The translations under genes and the position numbers were made by a program. A stretch of 64,000 nucleotides of DNA. Origin: Archilochus colubris (lineage: Eukaryota > Chordata > Aves > Apodiformes > Trochilidae). Below are positions 36,103 through 48,141 of the stretch, piece after piece. Position 1 is the first letter of the stretch, and every line of letters starts with the position of its first letter. The stretch is from contig CM041085.1 in assembly GCA_023079485.1 (NCBI GenBank), positions 28,939,121 through 29,003,120 on the forward strand. The letters are read 5' to 3'. The notes beneath the pieces were generated by a model, which made no database searches, was not told the origin of the DNA, and worked only from the letters and a program-made list of their open reading frames with translations.

Positions 36103-37639
36103 AAATATAGTATGGGAAAATTTGCTTAATAGGTATGGAAAGATGCAACAGGCTATCTATTCATGATGGAGAACTAAAAAGACAAAGTAAACCTCTGTAA
36201 ACAATAAGCTCTTCTACTTGTAGATTTTGCATGGAAATGTCAGGAGAAACAGGGTCAGAAAAACTCCTAAAGATCTCTCCCATGTCAAACCAAAAAGCTA
36301 CAGCGTGCTACAAGCAGATAGAGAAAATGGCTTCTCTCCTAGTACAATGCAGTCTATCTAATGAGATACTAACCTGTTAAAGTCTTAAATTACTTATTTT
36401 TAGGCAAAAGTAATCATCTAGAGAGAATAATATGCTTAGCTACCGGAACTACACTCCCTCAAAGCAGCACAAGAATATACACCTTGATTTTACAGAGGAA
36501 AAGTACCATGGCTCTCTGTGTGTGTCATGGTTTTTAAGTATAAATGGTGTAAGCAGTAAGTACTAATGCTTATCTATCTCACCTTAAAATATACTGAAAA
36601 CATCCAAGCACAGAAACAAGTGCTTGTGCAAGCTGCATAAGTCTATTTATCCTTGTCTAATTTTAAGTATTGCCAGGCTATACAGAATTGGGGACACAAG
36701 TATCTAGAGAGTTAAAAGAAAACAATACCAATGATGGCCATAAAAATACATTTATGTTTCTTTTCCTTTTGGTTCCAGAGCCCCTACAGCACACAACCTA
36801 AGTTTCTGCTGCAAGTAGTAAGACCAGAAACAAACTTTTTCCTTTCAGAAGAAAGCCAAAATTGTTACTTGACTTATGGAGTAAGAGCCTTATGGAACTT
36901 CTACTAAGGAGTATCAGCATCACAGAAAATAATGAGAGCTGACAACATTGTAATACAAAAAGTGCATTTATGAAACGAGTAGAAATTGCCCACCAGTGTA
37001 AATCACAGCTACACCTTGTTCAAAAAGAGCCACATGCTCAATGTCAAAAATGGGCAGAACTCCAAGTAAGATGTGTACTTGTCAATTAGTGGGTGAAATT
37101 TAATATGTAAGAGAAGAAACATACTGCACAGGAGAGATGGCTCATGGAGGGCTAACATCCACACAAAAAATCTCCTGTTCCACTGAAATCCTGGAAAAGG
37201 TAATGGCGAGTGGTGACTCTTGGATGGGCAGCATTTGGCTGGCTCACATGAAATGGTGCAAGCAAAGCAAACACAGGGCTCCTCAGGTCTGTCGCACCAA
37301 CATGCCGGTTTGTGCAGGATCCCAGCCTCAGCAGGCTCGGGCGAGTTTCATAGCATTTAGAACACTCACGAGCATTTTCAGAAAGGAGCTCGAGGCTGAA
37401 AGGGCACTGCCTCACCCCCCTACTCCCAAGGGAAGACCTGTGGGGTAGCGTTTGAAGCAGGCTGTGTATCGGGGTCCTGTAGGGGAACCATGGCCCTCGA
37501 CACCCAGCACCCCTGCCCTCTCAGGGGCAGCCGGTTCCTCTCCTTTAAGTGGCTCAACAGATTCCTGTGTTTTTTTCTGAAACCACCGAGGCAATTAGTG
37601 CTGAACCTACAAAGCACACCTCGCTTAGGGGTGTTGAAG
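36103..37639. other. Unique AT-rich non-coding sequence
   Basis: No recognisable repeat or exon. GC rises from about 37.2 kb towards the CpG island. Confidence 0.5.
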
Positions 37640-38360
37640 ACAGGTGAAGTGAGGGCAGAGGGCCGGCCCGTGAGGCGGAAAGGAGCCCCATGAGGGGTTC
37701 TGAGGGAGACACCTCAGCTGGCCCAACACTTCCTCAAGCTGCAGACCGGCGGTGACCGGGTACGTGCCGGCTTTTAATTGTCGGAGACCCACTCTCTACC
37801 GAAACCCAAGCCTTGCACTCCCACCACCTTTAAGAAAACCAGAGCTGAGCCCCTCCTCTGCCCCACACCCTCCCCGCCACCGGAGCGGCGCGTCCCGGCT
37901 CCGAGCCGCGCTCCACGCACCAGGTGGATCCAGGTCGGGTTTTGAGCGCAGCCGGGCCCCTCGCCACCGGATCCGCGCTGCTCGCTGCAGGCCGCAGAAC
38001 GGCCGTGGGGGGCGGCCCGGGCCGGGCCGGGGGGCGCGGAGGCGGGGGGCTGAGGGTCACCGCCCCGCCTCTCCGCCGGGCAGGAGCGGCGCCGGGCTCT
38101 CGTCCCGCCGCCGGCCGGGCGTGTGAGAGGGGTGGGGGCAGGGAGCACCCAGCAGCCCCGGGACGGGAACTGTTTCTCTCCCGGTAACGAACGACATTGG
38201 AGCCTTCCCGGCGCTGTGTGCCCGCGGGCTGCTCCGCCCCCTCCCTCTGCTGCTGCTCTGCCAGCGGCCGGGGGGGAATGGGGTGCGCAGGCCCCAGGCG
38301 AATCGACACCGAGCCGTCGTTCGAGCCCCTCGTTCAGCCCCGACGGTCGCAAAGAGCCGC
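37640..38360. promoter_or_regulatory. CpG island 2, probable promoter
   Basis: About 700 bases of very GC-rich sequence with dense CpG, peaking at about 37,870-38,110. Size and density are typical of vertebrate gene promoters. Long overlapping open frames on both strands (up to about 225 codons on the minus strand) are a by-product of GC richness and match no family. One plus-strand ATG at 38,278 begins M-G-C-A-G-P-R-R, a context that would fit N-myristoylation, and its frame ends at 38,454. I do not recognise it. No TATA box is evident. The direction of transcription cannot be decided from sequence alone. Confidence 0.7.
38006..38054 (+). other. G-quadruplex-prone run inside CpG island 2
   Basis: Runs of six, three, three, six, six and three G residues are separated by short C-containing spacers. 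Four or more G-tracts this close on the plus strand fit the standard G-quadruplex motif often found at promoters. Confidence 0.7.
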
Positions 38361-39400
38361 TCTGTGGGCTGTGAACGTATATTGTTTCCCTGAGAAGTGC
38401 CAGGAGGCAGGGGGTGGGGGAATCTGCCTGCAATTGCTCCACATGCATCAATAGTTGTCAGTAAAATCAAACTGACGTCATCCTTGGGTAAAAAGATCTC
38501 TCTTTTGTTCTCATTCCCTCCCACCAATTCTTTCCCCCAGCCCAACTTGAAAATCTGAAGCGAGAACGTTTGCAAAAAATAAAAATAAGAATTCCTCTCC
38601 CCCACAGTAATTGCAATGCAAAGGGAGATCTTGCATTAAAAATACTGCTTGGGCTGTGCTAAATTTTAATGAATGCATCAACCCTTTTTATCTCTCTGAG
38701 TCAGTTGGGTTCAGTTGTGCCGGAAGGTTAGTTGCATATCCTGGCTGATCTGAAATTCGATCAGCAGAGGGGGCAAAGAAAAAGAAAAGCATTTTAATGG
38801 GAATCGATAGAGGAGCATAGGGTCCTGGAAGGAAATAGGTGTTGATTAAAAATGCTTTGTGGTTTTAATTCTTTTATTTTTTCATTTACACGACTTGTTT
38901 AACAATAAATAAACACCAAAAGCATCCCGGCAGAAAAGAGCGAGGGCAAGCTGAAAAACAGCTTTCCCAATCACCCCCGTGTTTGTGTTCCAGGGAGGCA
39001 GTCAGCAGACCAAGAGTTTGTGCAATGCTGCAAGCTACAGCGCGCAAATTTAAAGCAGTAGGCTCCAAAGGACAGCACAGATTGCTGTCGCACTCCACTT
39101 CTGTGCCCGAGCTGTTTAGTAGTGCATTATTAAAGAAACCCAAAACACTCAGCTCCCTCCTCCCAAACAAACTTTCCTACCCCCCCCCCCACCTCCCTTT
39201 CCTGTCTGCTGCTGATCCACAGGGATTCCTGACAAACGACACGAAGGGGCAAACCTGTTTTGTTGCAGTCACAGGTTTTTTACCTAAATTTTCGAAGCAC
39301 GTTCTCACTGTTTAGGAAATACCGAGCGGGAAGATTCTGTATACATTGCCTGACTTTACATGAAAAAGAGGGAACTGCAATTGTGTTGAACATTTTTTTG
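38361..39400. promoter_or_regulatory. Motif-rich flank of CpG island 2, possible conserved regulatory element
   Basis: This flank is mixed in base composition and free of interspersed repeats. It holds a palindromic CRE (TGACGTCA, 38,473-38,480) and an AP-1 site (TGAGTCA, 38,697-38,703). An octamer-like ATGCAAAG lies near 38,616 and a CTCF-like CAGCAGAGGGGGC near 38,763, with two mismatches to the usual core. A C11 run lies at 39,180-39,190. The cluster beside a CpG island suggests proximal regulation, possibly cAMP-responsive. Function is inferred from motifs only. Confidence 0.35.
38473..38480. promoter_or_regulatory. Palindromic cAMP response element
   Basis: An exact TGACGTCA, the full-length CREB/ATF site. 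It contains a CpG and lies about 110 bases beyond the edge of the island. Full CREs are enriched near transcription starts of cAMP-responsive genes. Confidence 0.45.
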
Positions 39401-41229
39401 CTCAGAAGGAGGTGAGTCAGCTTCCTACTCAAAGACTTGAATCACCCGCCCTGCACATTACAATCAAATCTGGCCTCTCTTCCTTTCTTGTGCTCGTGTA
39501 CACACGCACATGCACAAATGGGGATTGCAGTTGAAGAGCAGGAAGAAGAACTGCCACCAGGAAGGCTGAAAATTCTTGTCAGGACTGTCTGGTGGCTGTC
39601 GTCACAGAAAGAGGGCATTGCTGGTTCACAGTGGTCATGTTTTTAGCTAAATGGGAAACGTTCCTATCAGTTCCAGTTTCTTGTTGAGTTACCATTTCTG
39701 CTTTTGTCACCTTCTGGCGTGGCTCTCAGCTTCTGCTAAAGAATTCTCCAGTGTAATTCAGAACTGTTGCTGTTAATTGTGTTGCAATAGCAGGAGCAAT
39801 TATAATTTCCATCCTGAGTAAGAAGTGGGAAACACTTTTTCTATCTTTATAGTTTTTGTCCAATGTGTATTTAAACAAAAATGTTTTGAGGCATATCTTC
39901 AGGTGTTCTGGCAAATAGTTCCCCTCCATTTTTAATTCAGCATTTATTTACTCCACTGTGAGATCTTGTCATTGTAAGAACACTTTTTCTCTAGAGGAAT
40001 GACAATAAACCATAGGTATGAGAGCCAGGTTTGGCACTGACAGATATGTGGGCGGCACCAATGAGTTTGTACAATGTCCTTTCTTTTGCATCTGGCAGGA
40101 GACACCAAAAAGGTCTACCAATCCTGCTTTTGTGGGTAGATTATTTTTAATTGGCTTTTATCCATCTAATAGTTAATCTTTATTTTGGTGGTCTTTGGAG
40201 AAAACTGGTGTAAAGGCAGTGTTAGACAACATGACAACTTGAGGATGACTATTTCAGAATAGTGCTAGGATTTTTTTTCCTATTTGACATAGTTAATTTG
40301 TTTTAAAATGATGGTGACAACAATAATAAATTACCTTGTTTCTGCAAGACAAACTGTGATAGAATATGGGATATAGTGAGCTGCCATTGTCACTTGTTAT
40401 CCAAACACACGGAAGACAACTGAAGGTCAAGTGTCTCTGTTAGCTCTTCTTAGGTTTGTGCTCATGGATGGTACCAGACTACTAGCCTAGGAGATTGAAG
40501 GGCTTCTTTTAGGCTCAGAACAGGTACAATCACAGGATCTTTCCCACACCTTACCTTACTCTTCACTGCCTCAAACCATTTTTAAGATAGACCACAATTA
40601 CACCCAGAACCTGCATAGACTTGTGCGCTTGAATTTATTTGTAAAACTAAGTCATTAGTAGTAAGAGGCTGTGGAGTCCTGAGAGGCTGTGGAGGCTGAA
40701 CTATCTGCTGAGAATGCTAAGAAAGTTGTGAATTATTCCATTTTTATGTGGATAGTTGTGAAATACCACTGGAACATTTAATGTAAGCCAACAAACAGCA
40801 GATTACCTGCTTCCATCCTGTCCTAGATTTGATCTATGAATGAATGGCTCTCGAGCCTGTAAAAATGCCCTGGGCAATCCTGTTCTATTATCTCCGCCAT
40901 TGTTTTTCCATCCAGATACCACAGGGATGAGCACAATCAGCGGAGAAAATGAAAATCAAATTGCCTACCAAGAGCTGACCATATGGGGCAGCTGGTTGCT
41001 ACTTCCCAGCCCCCTGCCTAATGTCTCTTCCCTGCCTCAGCTGATGTGATACTGAGTGCTAGTCAGTCCCAGGCACCCTTTCCAAATCTGTTTTTATGCT
41101 GCAAACAAGCACATTTCCTCAGGTTTTATATTTTTTTGAGAATGCCTCCTCATTTCCCTCCAGTCTCCTTGTGCCTCTGCAGGCTACGGCTCTTTGTCTG
41201 GTGGTGTGCCTCACCATCCATCCTCAACA
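39401..41229. other. Unique non-coding sequence
   Basis: No recognisable repeat family or exon. Confidence 0.5.
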
Positions 41230-41253
41230 CCCACCCTCCCACCCTCCTCCCCC
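41230..41253 (-). other. Tight G-quadruplex motif
   Basis: The plus strand reads CCCACCCTCCCACCC followed by TCCTCCCCC. On the minus strand this is four GGG tracts with one-base loops plus a fifth G5 tract. One-base loops make the most stable class of predicted quadruplexes. Confidence 0.8.
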
Positions 41254-41724
41254 ACCTTCTTCTGCTCCCTTGAATATGAACGCTGGGCCTAGAAATAGGG
41301 AAAGGAGGCCAAGAGGAAAACGTGTCTCGCTGAGACTTGCCAGATATCCAAGTTGCATGTGGAGAGGCAGAGTTGCAGCTCATGTGTCTGGCTCGGATGG
41401 CAGCATAGACCATTACACATCCCCTCGCCTGTCTTGTACCAGGCAGACAGCACAGCTCTTTGCTCTGACACCTGGAAGGGCTGGAGGGGCTGGAAGAACA
41501 GCAGTCACTGCCAGGTAGAGCTGGGGTAGATCTGGTGGCTTAGTTTTGCTGTCTGTGCCCAGGGATGGATTTTATGTTACACGTTAAGAATGAGGAGACA
41601 GGGAGGAGGAGAGGTGTCTGCAATCCAATGCTATCAGCTGTCAGGTAGAGGAATGCAGTGCAGGTTTCCTCCTGCCAGCTTATGCCCTTGGAGTCTCTGG
41701 TTGTTGGTTTCTGAAGGCTTCTGC
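41254..41724. other. Unique non-coding sequence, moderately GC-rich
   Basis: No repeat or exon recognised. Open frames overlap on both strands without family resemblance. Confidence 0.45.
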
Positions 41725-41905
41725 AACATGCTGTGTGGTAAGTTATTATTATTTACTCCTAACTTCATGGCAATTCACATGGCCCAGTAAACATGGGATC
41801 CCATTGTGCTTGGCACTGTGTAAACTGTGGTGCTGTGTCCTGCCACACAAGGAATTTACAGTCTAAATAGACAAGGCAGGCAAGGGTATGAGGCAGAGGC
41901 ATACA
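41725..41905. mobile_element. Ancient amniote SINE with L2/MIR-like tail
   Basis: The landmarks are ATTATTATTTACTCC, then GGGATCCCATTGTGCTTGGCACTGTG. These are followed by CTGCCACACAAGGAATTTACAGTCTAAATAGACAAGGCAGGCAAGGG. This is the layout of a widespread old amniote element (CCCATTGTGCTAGGCGCTGTAC, then CCCTGCCCCGAAGAGCTTACAATCTAAATAGACAAGACAGAC), well known in turtles and crocodilians. The copy is diverged but collinear. The family name is not assigned with certainty. Confidence 0.7.
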
Positions 41906-43659
41906 GAAAATAAACACCAAACCCCAACAAAAACCCCAAACAAAACCCCATAAAAACCCCAACACCCATGTGCTGACTTAGAGGCTATCTGTTCTTTGAC
42001 AGTTCCAGAAGAGAGTACAGTTTAAAATGCCTGTGTTGCTAGATAAAAAACACCCTCCTCCCCCAGGCAAATTAACCAAATTAACAGAAAAAAATGCCGA
42101 GGTGTGTCTGCCACAGTACCTTAACACGTTTAGCTGTGCTTCATTGTTCTCAGTCATTGTTCTCAGAACGTGGAGTGCATAGATTGTGTAATACCTCTGA
42201 CTATTCTGGGACACCTAGGTTAGCACATAACTCACAGTGGGGCAAAGGAGGAACTCTGCAGTAGCTTTAGCTGGGAGTGCTCTACTTCTCTTGGTTTATG
42301 TCCTGACTTTCAGTAGTCTTTGAGAGCCTCAGGGCATATATACATTCATCTATCTAACAGTTTTGAAAATGCCAATGTTGTAAAGGTTAATTATATTTTT
42401 TTACATATTTGTATGGTCTGTCATTTATTTTCTGCAATGGAACTATTTTAACAGCACTTTCCATACAAATACCACCTCATTTAACTGACTTTGTTGATAG
42501 GGGGCAGCTAGCAGCATGTGCTTCCATGAAAAAAAAAAAAAGAAAAAAGCAAAAAAAGCAAAAAAAGCAAACCACTGTTACATTAATAGCATTCTGTGGT
42601 AGGGTTGTAGAGTTGGTGAGCTGGGCAACACCTCTCTGTCCGAAATACCAAGGCTCCTTATTTCTCCAGTGCTGCAGTGGAGTAGCTGTGGAGAGATGGA
42701 AGAACAATTCCAGATTCTGTGCTGTGAGAGCATTCCTTTCCCACTGGCTGGCTACATCCATGCATGTAGAGCTTTTGATTAGAACTGCTGTTTTGCCTAT
42801 GGCAATCTTCACAGCAAACATCCTTTGTCTACACATTTGAGCATCTCTACATGATAAGATTGCCACCTTTTATTACAGTAAAAAGGACCTTTCTTCTTGG
42901 TAAGCTTTCCTCCTTCCTCTGCTATCCAACCAACCCTAGGGGAAGTGAAAAGGACAGGAAAACTTTGAAAAACATTTCACCTCTTTCTTCTCCTTGGAAG
43001 AATGTGGGGAAAGTTTTTGTAAATACCAAGGTTGCCACACATAAAGGGGGCTTACCTGGGCTGCATGAAAATGTGAAACTGTGAAGTATGTACATGTAAA
43101 CACAAGACACACACAGATCAGTGTATTGGTAAAGTCACATTTTGCTGTAAAAGGAAAATGTTATCCATGTATTTCTTAACTTAAAACTGCTTTTAGTCTT
43201 TATTTCCTGTTACATTTAACACCAGGGTCGTGGAGCACTACAGTGTATTTCAGCATTAGAAGCTTCCTTTTTCACTATGAGTAAGCTTCTACTGTAACAA
43301 GGCAAGTTCCAGTGTATTACAGAAGAAAAAATAAAGATGTTAAAGTAGGGAAAACATAGAAAGGAAAATGCAGTGGGCAAATAAATAACTTAATCACATT
43401 TTCCTTCAACTATGCAACATTACACCAAAGGATCATGTCTGCTAAAAAATACGTGTCTGCTGAAAATAAGTATTTTTTTTATGAATTCAGGTCACATATC
43501 CTCTTGTCTGTGAGTACTTTATGCAGTCATTTAGCATTTAATCTACAATTAGACTTTGAACTAGGACTAAAACATATGTGATATGCATTCCCTTGAAAAA
43601 TACCACTGTATCTAAGAACCCAGTAACAGTCCCAGTGATGGGACTATGCATTGGGACAG
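41906..43659. other. Unique sequence with small tandem and A-rich repeats
   Basis: It contains a perfect 13-base tandem duplication (TCATTGTTCTCAG) at 42,141-42,166. An A-rich AAAAAAAGC-type microsatellite lies at 42,529-42,573. The open frame that crosses the A-rich stretch gets its lysine/glutamine run from it and is not judged real. Confidence 0.5.
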
Positions 43660-44610
43660 TCACAGAATCAGGGAGCATAAACATAGAAATTACCTCTTAG
43701 GCCAGGTAGTTCAACTTCCTGCAAGTGCACAATTGTTCACTGCAGTTGGCCTGCGAGTGCTTTACACTCTCCATCTTTCCTATATTTCTAGACAGTTGTC
43801 ACCTCACCCTTGTGACCCAGTTTAATAAATCAGTCCCCTTGCTCGTCTATTCAGTTTTGTTGCTCTTCTCTGCACTCTGTTTCATCGTGCAGGCATCCTT
43901 CTGTTATATAGCTGTCTAGAAGTGGGTGCAGTATTCAGCAGAAGTCTTCCCAGATGCGTAGACAATAATTTTCCTCTTCTGACATTATTCCCCCGCATGT
44001 GGAGCCCAAAATTGCATCAGTCTTTTAAACTGATATATCTCCTTGAGAACTCATATTCCATTTGTTGTTCACTGTCACCTATGGATGTCTTTCTGTGCAG
44101 ATGCTTTCCAGGTTTTGCTCTCTCACTGATTATCCATGTTTCTGATTATTTTTCCTCGGTGTATTCAGTCTAGATTTTTCCAAGTTGAATCTCATTTTAT
44201 TGCTTGCCTACATAACTAACCTTATTAGTTTCCATTTATATTATCGCTATCCTTTTGACGTTTGCAAGCCTTCTGGTTTATTGTCATTTGTGAATTTCAT
44301 TAATGGCTATTTACCTCCTTTTCCAGATCATTATTTGAGATATTAAATAAGAACAGACCAAAAACGTACCCCTGCAGCAAACCAGCTCAATATATCACCT
44401 CCCATCATTACCTGTTGCTTACAGTCCTTTGACCACCTTTCCCATCCAGGTCACAGAATTCAGCTTCAAGTCAATTTCAATTAGATTTTTGTTAGAGACT
44501 TATTTCAGTTTTTAAAGTGTTTTATAGGATTTAGCTTCATGACCTGTTCTCCTTTTCCTTCATAGCACACGTGGGACTGATGGGCCTTCTCTGTATTTCT
44601 ACAAATAGCT
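43660..44610 (-). mobile_element. Old, highly diverged CR1 LINE
   Basis: On the plus strand the order is CACAGAATCAGGGAGC, then GTTGCTCTTCTCTGCACTCTGTTTCA, TAGAAGTGGGTGCAGTATTCAGCAGAAG and CTGACATTATTCCCCCGCATG. These are followed by a TTTTTCCAAGTTGAATCTCATTTTATTG block, TTGTCATTTGTGAATTTCATTAATGG and ACCAAAAACGTACCCCTGCAG. All fall in the order expected for a minus-oriented CR1 (tail first, then the coding part). Divergence is much greater than in the copy at 51 kb, so it belongs to an older CR1 wave. It fades out near 44.6 kb. Confidence 0.8.
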
Positions 44611-46119
44611 ATAATGAGTTAGACAGTAATATGGGGAGAGATATGGCTGTTTTTGGCTGATTAATTTAGAATGCAAAATTGTCTCTAGTTTTGGTTTTGT
44701 TTTTTTTTTTAATGCACTTTAAAGTTGCCATAATTTTCCTTCCCTTATGTCCTGTTGGGTGAAGGTTTTCTCTTGCTTCTCTCAGGCTTACGTTTGCATA
44801 AACACCACTGTTTTTTTCCCTATTGACTTTGTTTATCTGTTAAGCACTTTGTTGGTGGTGTTGCTTTCCTCTTTGCCAACTTCATCTACCTTTGAACATG
44901 AGAAATGGCTGTGTCTCCATCATGTAGATAAAATAAACTCTGTGAATGTGAATCAGTTCATTTTTATTTTCTGTATTTCCATGATGAAAAATGACACAGT
45001 GCAGACAGAGTATTCTTGAGACTCTTGAAGCCCACTGGAGTGGGAAGAGACTCAGTGGGTCATGTCCTTATGCACCTACTTTTCTGGTGCATTGTGATAC
45101 CCAGGGAGAGAGGAGGCCTTCATGATTGTTTGAGAAGCTTACAGTGTCTACTGTATCTTGTAGGATCTTCTGTGGCAGCTGTGTTTCAGGTGCTGCTCTG
45201 TATTTCACCAAAACAAATGACCAAAACTGGCCAAAACAAGTGTGTTTCACTAACAGGGTTTTGAAGGAGCAGCTTTTTTCTGTCATGTAAGGACTGGTGT
45301 CATAACTGTGCTGTAGTAGGAATATTCTAAGAGCTGAATGGCTTAGTAATGCTGTTGTGAATTTAGCACCTAGTGATTGCAAACAACATTTTGTGGTCAG
45401 ATGGGTTTTGGCAGAAAGGGTTATGGAGGGGAGGGAAGTGCAAGAGGCAGGCATGAGGAGAAACACTGAAAAATGTTTTCCCTCTTATTTCTTTCCCTGG
45501 CTCTTCTTTTTGTCTGATAAATGGTAGAGAAAGCAAGGCCACAGAAAAAATGTTGCACAAGTCATCCTAAAAACCTCAGCATACTCTGTGGTTTCTCCTA
45601 ATGCCTTACATTATCAGCCCAAGTCTCACTGCTGCTTGTTACCTTTCCTTTTTTGTTCTTAGCCACTCTTTCCCCTCACTTTGCTTTTATTTCCATGGCC
45701 CTGCAGTATCCTCATACCTGAGCAAACCCTTATCTTTTAGTGAAGGTCAACTGTGATTCCAGAATTACATTTTGAATGGCCCACATTTAGGGCCATGACT
45801 TGCTAGAAAAAGGAATTATATTTGGAAAAGATATTCTGAGGTTATCTGTGGAGTCAGGCATATCTACATATCTTTGAGAAGCTAGATTCTTGGCCTGTAA
45901 GGGGCAAGAGTCAGTAATGTTTACTTTGGAGGCATTGAATTTTCTGAAATCAGTCTCTGTCTCATTCATTAAAAGAAGAGGAAAATCTGTGACTGACCTT
46001 TTATCTACTGATATTAAAAGATCAGTAATGACATCGGACAGTTACAGTTTTGAGGGAAGGAAGCTATGAAGTCTGGTAACATATTTATGCTGATGTCTGC
46101 TGATTTCTGTTCTTTCCCA
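44611..46119. other. Unique non-coding sequence
   Basis: No recognisable repeat or exon beyond a short poly(T) near 44,700. Confidence 0.5.
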
Positions 46120-46240
46120 TGTATGTAAGATCTTAGTGTGATCTTGAAGAATGTACTTGCCACAGTTTCCTCATCTGGAAACTAAAATAATCATACTCTC
46201 TCCTTATCTCTATAGGACTCTGAGGGACTTGGAGCTAATC
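46120..46240 (+). mobile_element. MIR-type SINE, central part
   Basis: GTGATCTTGAAGAATGTACTTGCC, then ACAGTTTCCTCATCTGGAAA and CTAAAATAATCATACT. These follow the MIR core (gtgaccttgggcaagtcactt, cagtttcctcatctgtaaaatgggg, ataat). The CAGTTTCCTCATCTG block is exact and diagnostic. Confidence 0.8.
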
Positions 46241-47113
46241 AGGTTTTCTGACATGAAACTATAGAAATAAATAATATTGCCATTATTCTTGTTGAATTTT
46301 TTGAACACTGTCTATCTTTCATAATTCTGTCCATGGCACCTGATTTTACAGCTGCTGACTGCCCATTGCTTTGTTGAGTTCAGCTGGAGCTGAGAGCTGA
46401 GAGACTGAAAGACTCAGCACTGATCTGATTCCTGCTGAGGCAGTGGGAAAGCCATCCAAAATGGTTTTTGGTTTTTTTTTCCATACTGCTTCATGAGCAT
46501 ACACTGTGCAGCTCAGTCTTTTTTTTTTCCCCATCTTTTTAAAAACTAATAACTGTAATTGATATAAATGTGAACTATGTTCCTTTAAAATATTTGTTAT
46601 AATGTGTGCTGCTTTTTTCCTTAAACTGAAAACCTATCTTTTGGGTGCAATGTGGAGTGATGTTAGAGGGCAATGAGAGGATAGGGTGAGGCAGGAAGGG
46701 ATGACAGTGATAGCTTGGTCAGGGAGGGCTAAATCCCTACTAATCTTCAAAGCAAGATAAAACTCAGGATTTTTCTTCTGTTTCTTTCCAAACGAAGACC
46801 ATTGTGTTTCCATCCTTGGCTGTGTCAGCAGTGATAGCCCTTTTTTCCAACATTGATTGTTGACTTCCCCTGACACCATATCACAACCCATTAGTGCTGA
46901 AAACTGACAAGCCCAGCTACAACAGCGAAATGGCAAATTTAAAAGAAAATATACAAGGGACAGGCACAGAATGCTATTAGTATAAAAAAGTAGTTGTTTT
47001 TTGTCTTAACTCCGTAAAGGTCAAGAATGCAAACATTTTTTCTCAGGCTGACAACAACTTGTTTGTTTTTTACACTAACCTAGCCATTCTATTTCTTTCT
47101 CTCTCTCTTTTAG

Positions 47114-47155
47114 TTCAGACTGTAATGTGGGTTTTACAAAAGCAACTGTGTTGAG
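47114..47155 (+). other. Candidate micro-exon, unidentified
   Basis: A textbook acceptor (a run of about 20 pyrimidines ending TTTTAG) precedes 47,114, and a moderate donor, TTGAG/GTATAG, follows 47,155. The 42-base interval is open in one frame (S-D-C-N-V-G-F-T-K-A-T-V-L). A multiple-of-three micro-exon is plausible, but pyrimidine tracts are common in this region and no family is recognised. Confidence 0.15.
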
Positions 47156-47935
47156 GTATAGTAAAAGGGATCCCACCTTTAGGAAGATTGGAGGGAATAT
47201 TTTACTTGTATATCTATGGAGTATGGTCTTTTTTGTAAGGCACAGACATCTCAGAGAAATTAATGGCTCAGCAGTTCCTGGGTTCTAAGGTCTCAACTTC
47301 AAGCTTTTATTTTGTCTGTAGAGTGGGATTTGGATTTTTTTCTTTTCTTTTTCTTTCCTTTTTTTCTTTCTTTGTCTTTTTCTCCAGCATTATATGGCGG
47401 GTGTCAGTGCTCTGGAAGGTACAGTAATAGTAATGGCAAATGTTCCTTCTTGTTGTACAGGTGATTCCCCAGGGGAAGAAAGCAACAGCCTCTGTCATTC
47501 CAATGCTGTGTACCCACAGAGATACAAGGCTCCAGCAAGGGCAGGTAACTTGTCAAAACCTTAGTGCCAAGGTCCCTATTTGGTGTAACTTTTATGACTG
47601 CATGCACATATTGGTCTGTCAGAGACCATGGGACACTGCAACCCAAAAAGCAGAGACCAACAGCTATCTTAACATGTAAGTTTGTTGCAAATGGTTGCAC
47701 AACAGCAACAGCAATGAGAAATGGGTGAAGTACATAAAGAAAAAAAAGAGACTGAAATTCAAATTGCGTAAACAAAAATATCCAAAATTTATTTGGAACC
47801 ATGTAGTGCAGTGAAGATACAAAAACCCCTCAAGTTAGAAAAAGTAATGGGTTTGGTTTTGAACAGGTGCAAAAATTTGGACTTGATTTTGCAGATTGAT
47901 AGCTATGTCACAAAGGACATTCATCTCAAGTCTTC

Positions 47936-47985
47936 TATTCAAACAAGATATTTATATAAACAATATATATATATTCAAACAAGAT
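47936..47985. repeat. 14-base direct repeat flanking an AT stretch
   Basis: TATTCAAACAAGAT occurs at 47,936-47,949 and again at 47,972-47,985, separated by 22 A/T-rich bases. It looks like a small tandem duplication or a target-site-like duplication around a tiny insert. Confidence 0.85.
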
Positions 47986-48141
47986 TTCTTGTGATCACAA
48001 GCATACATGGGTTCTTTCAAACTCATATCTATGGACATTTTATGGCAGGAGCTGGTCGAGTCCAAGGTTTTTTAGGATGTTGCAAAGTACTGGTTTCTGC
48101 CCCAAAATGATTGCAACTAAAACCTATTCATCAGACAAAGG

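Larger units (their letters stand above)
46241..48141. other. Unique sequence with pyrimidine tracts
   Basis: No interspersed repeat recognised. Pyrimidine-rich runs lie at about 47,093-47,112 and 47,336-47,394. The first forms a candidate splice acceptor (see the exon candidate at 47,114). A 14-base direct repeat at 47,936-47,985 is listed separately. Confidence 0.5.

Noticed and set aside
37774..38451. 225-codon minus-strand open frame, with overlapping long frames in other phases, in CpG island 2
   Set aside because: Several long frames overlap on both strands, as expected when stop codons are scarce in GC-rich DNA. Composition is Pro/Gly/Arg-rich and resembles no family.
38755..38780. 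CTCF-like motif CAGCAGAGGGGGC
   Set aside because: It departs from the core consensus at two positions, including the conserved C near the end. Kept only as a mention in the flank entry.
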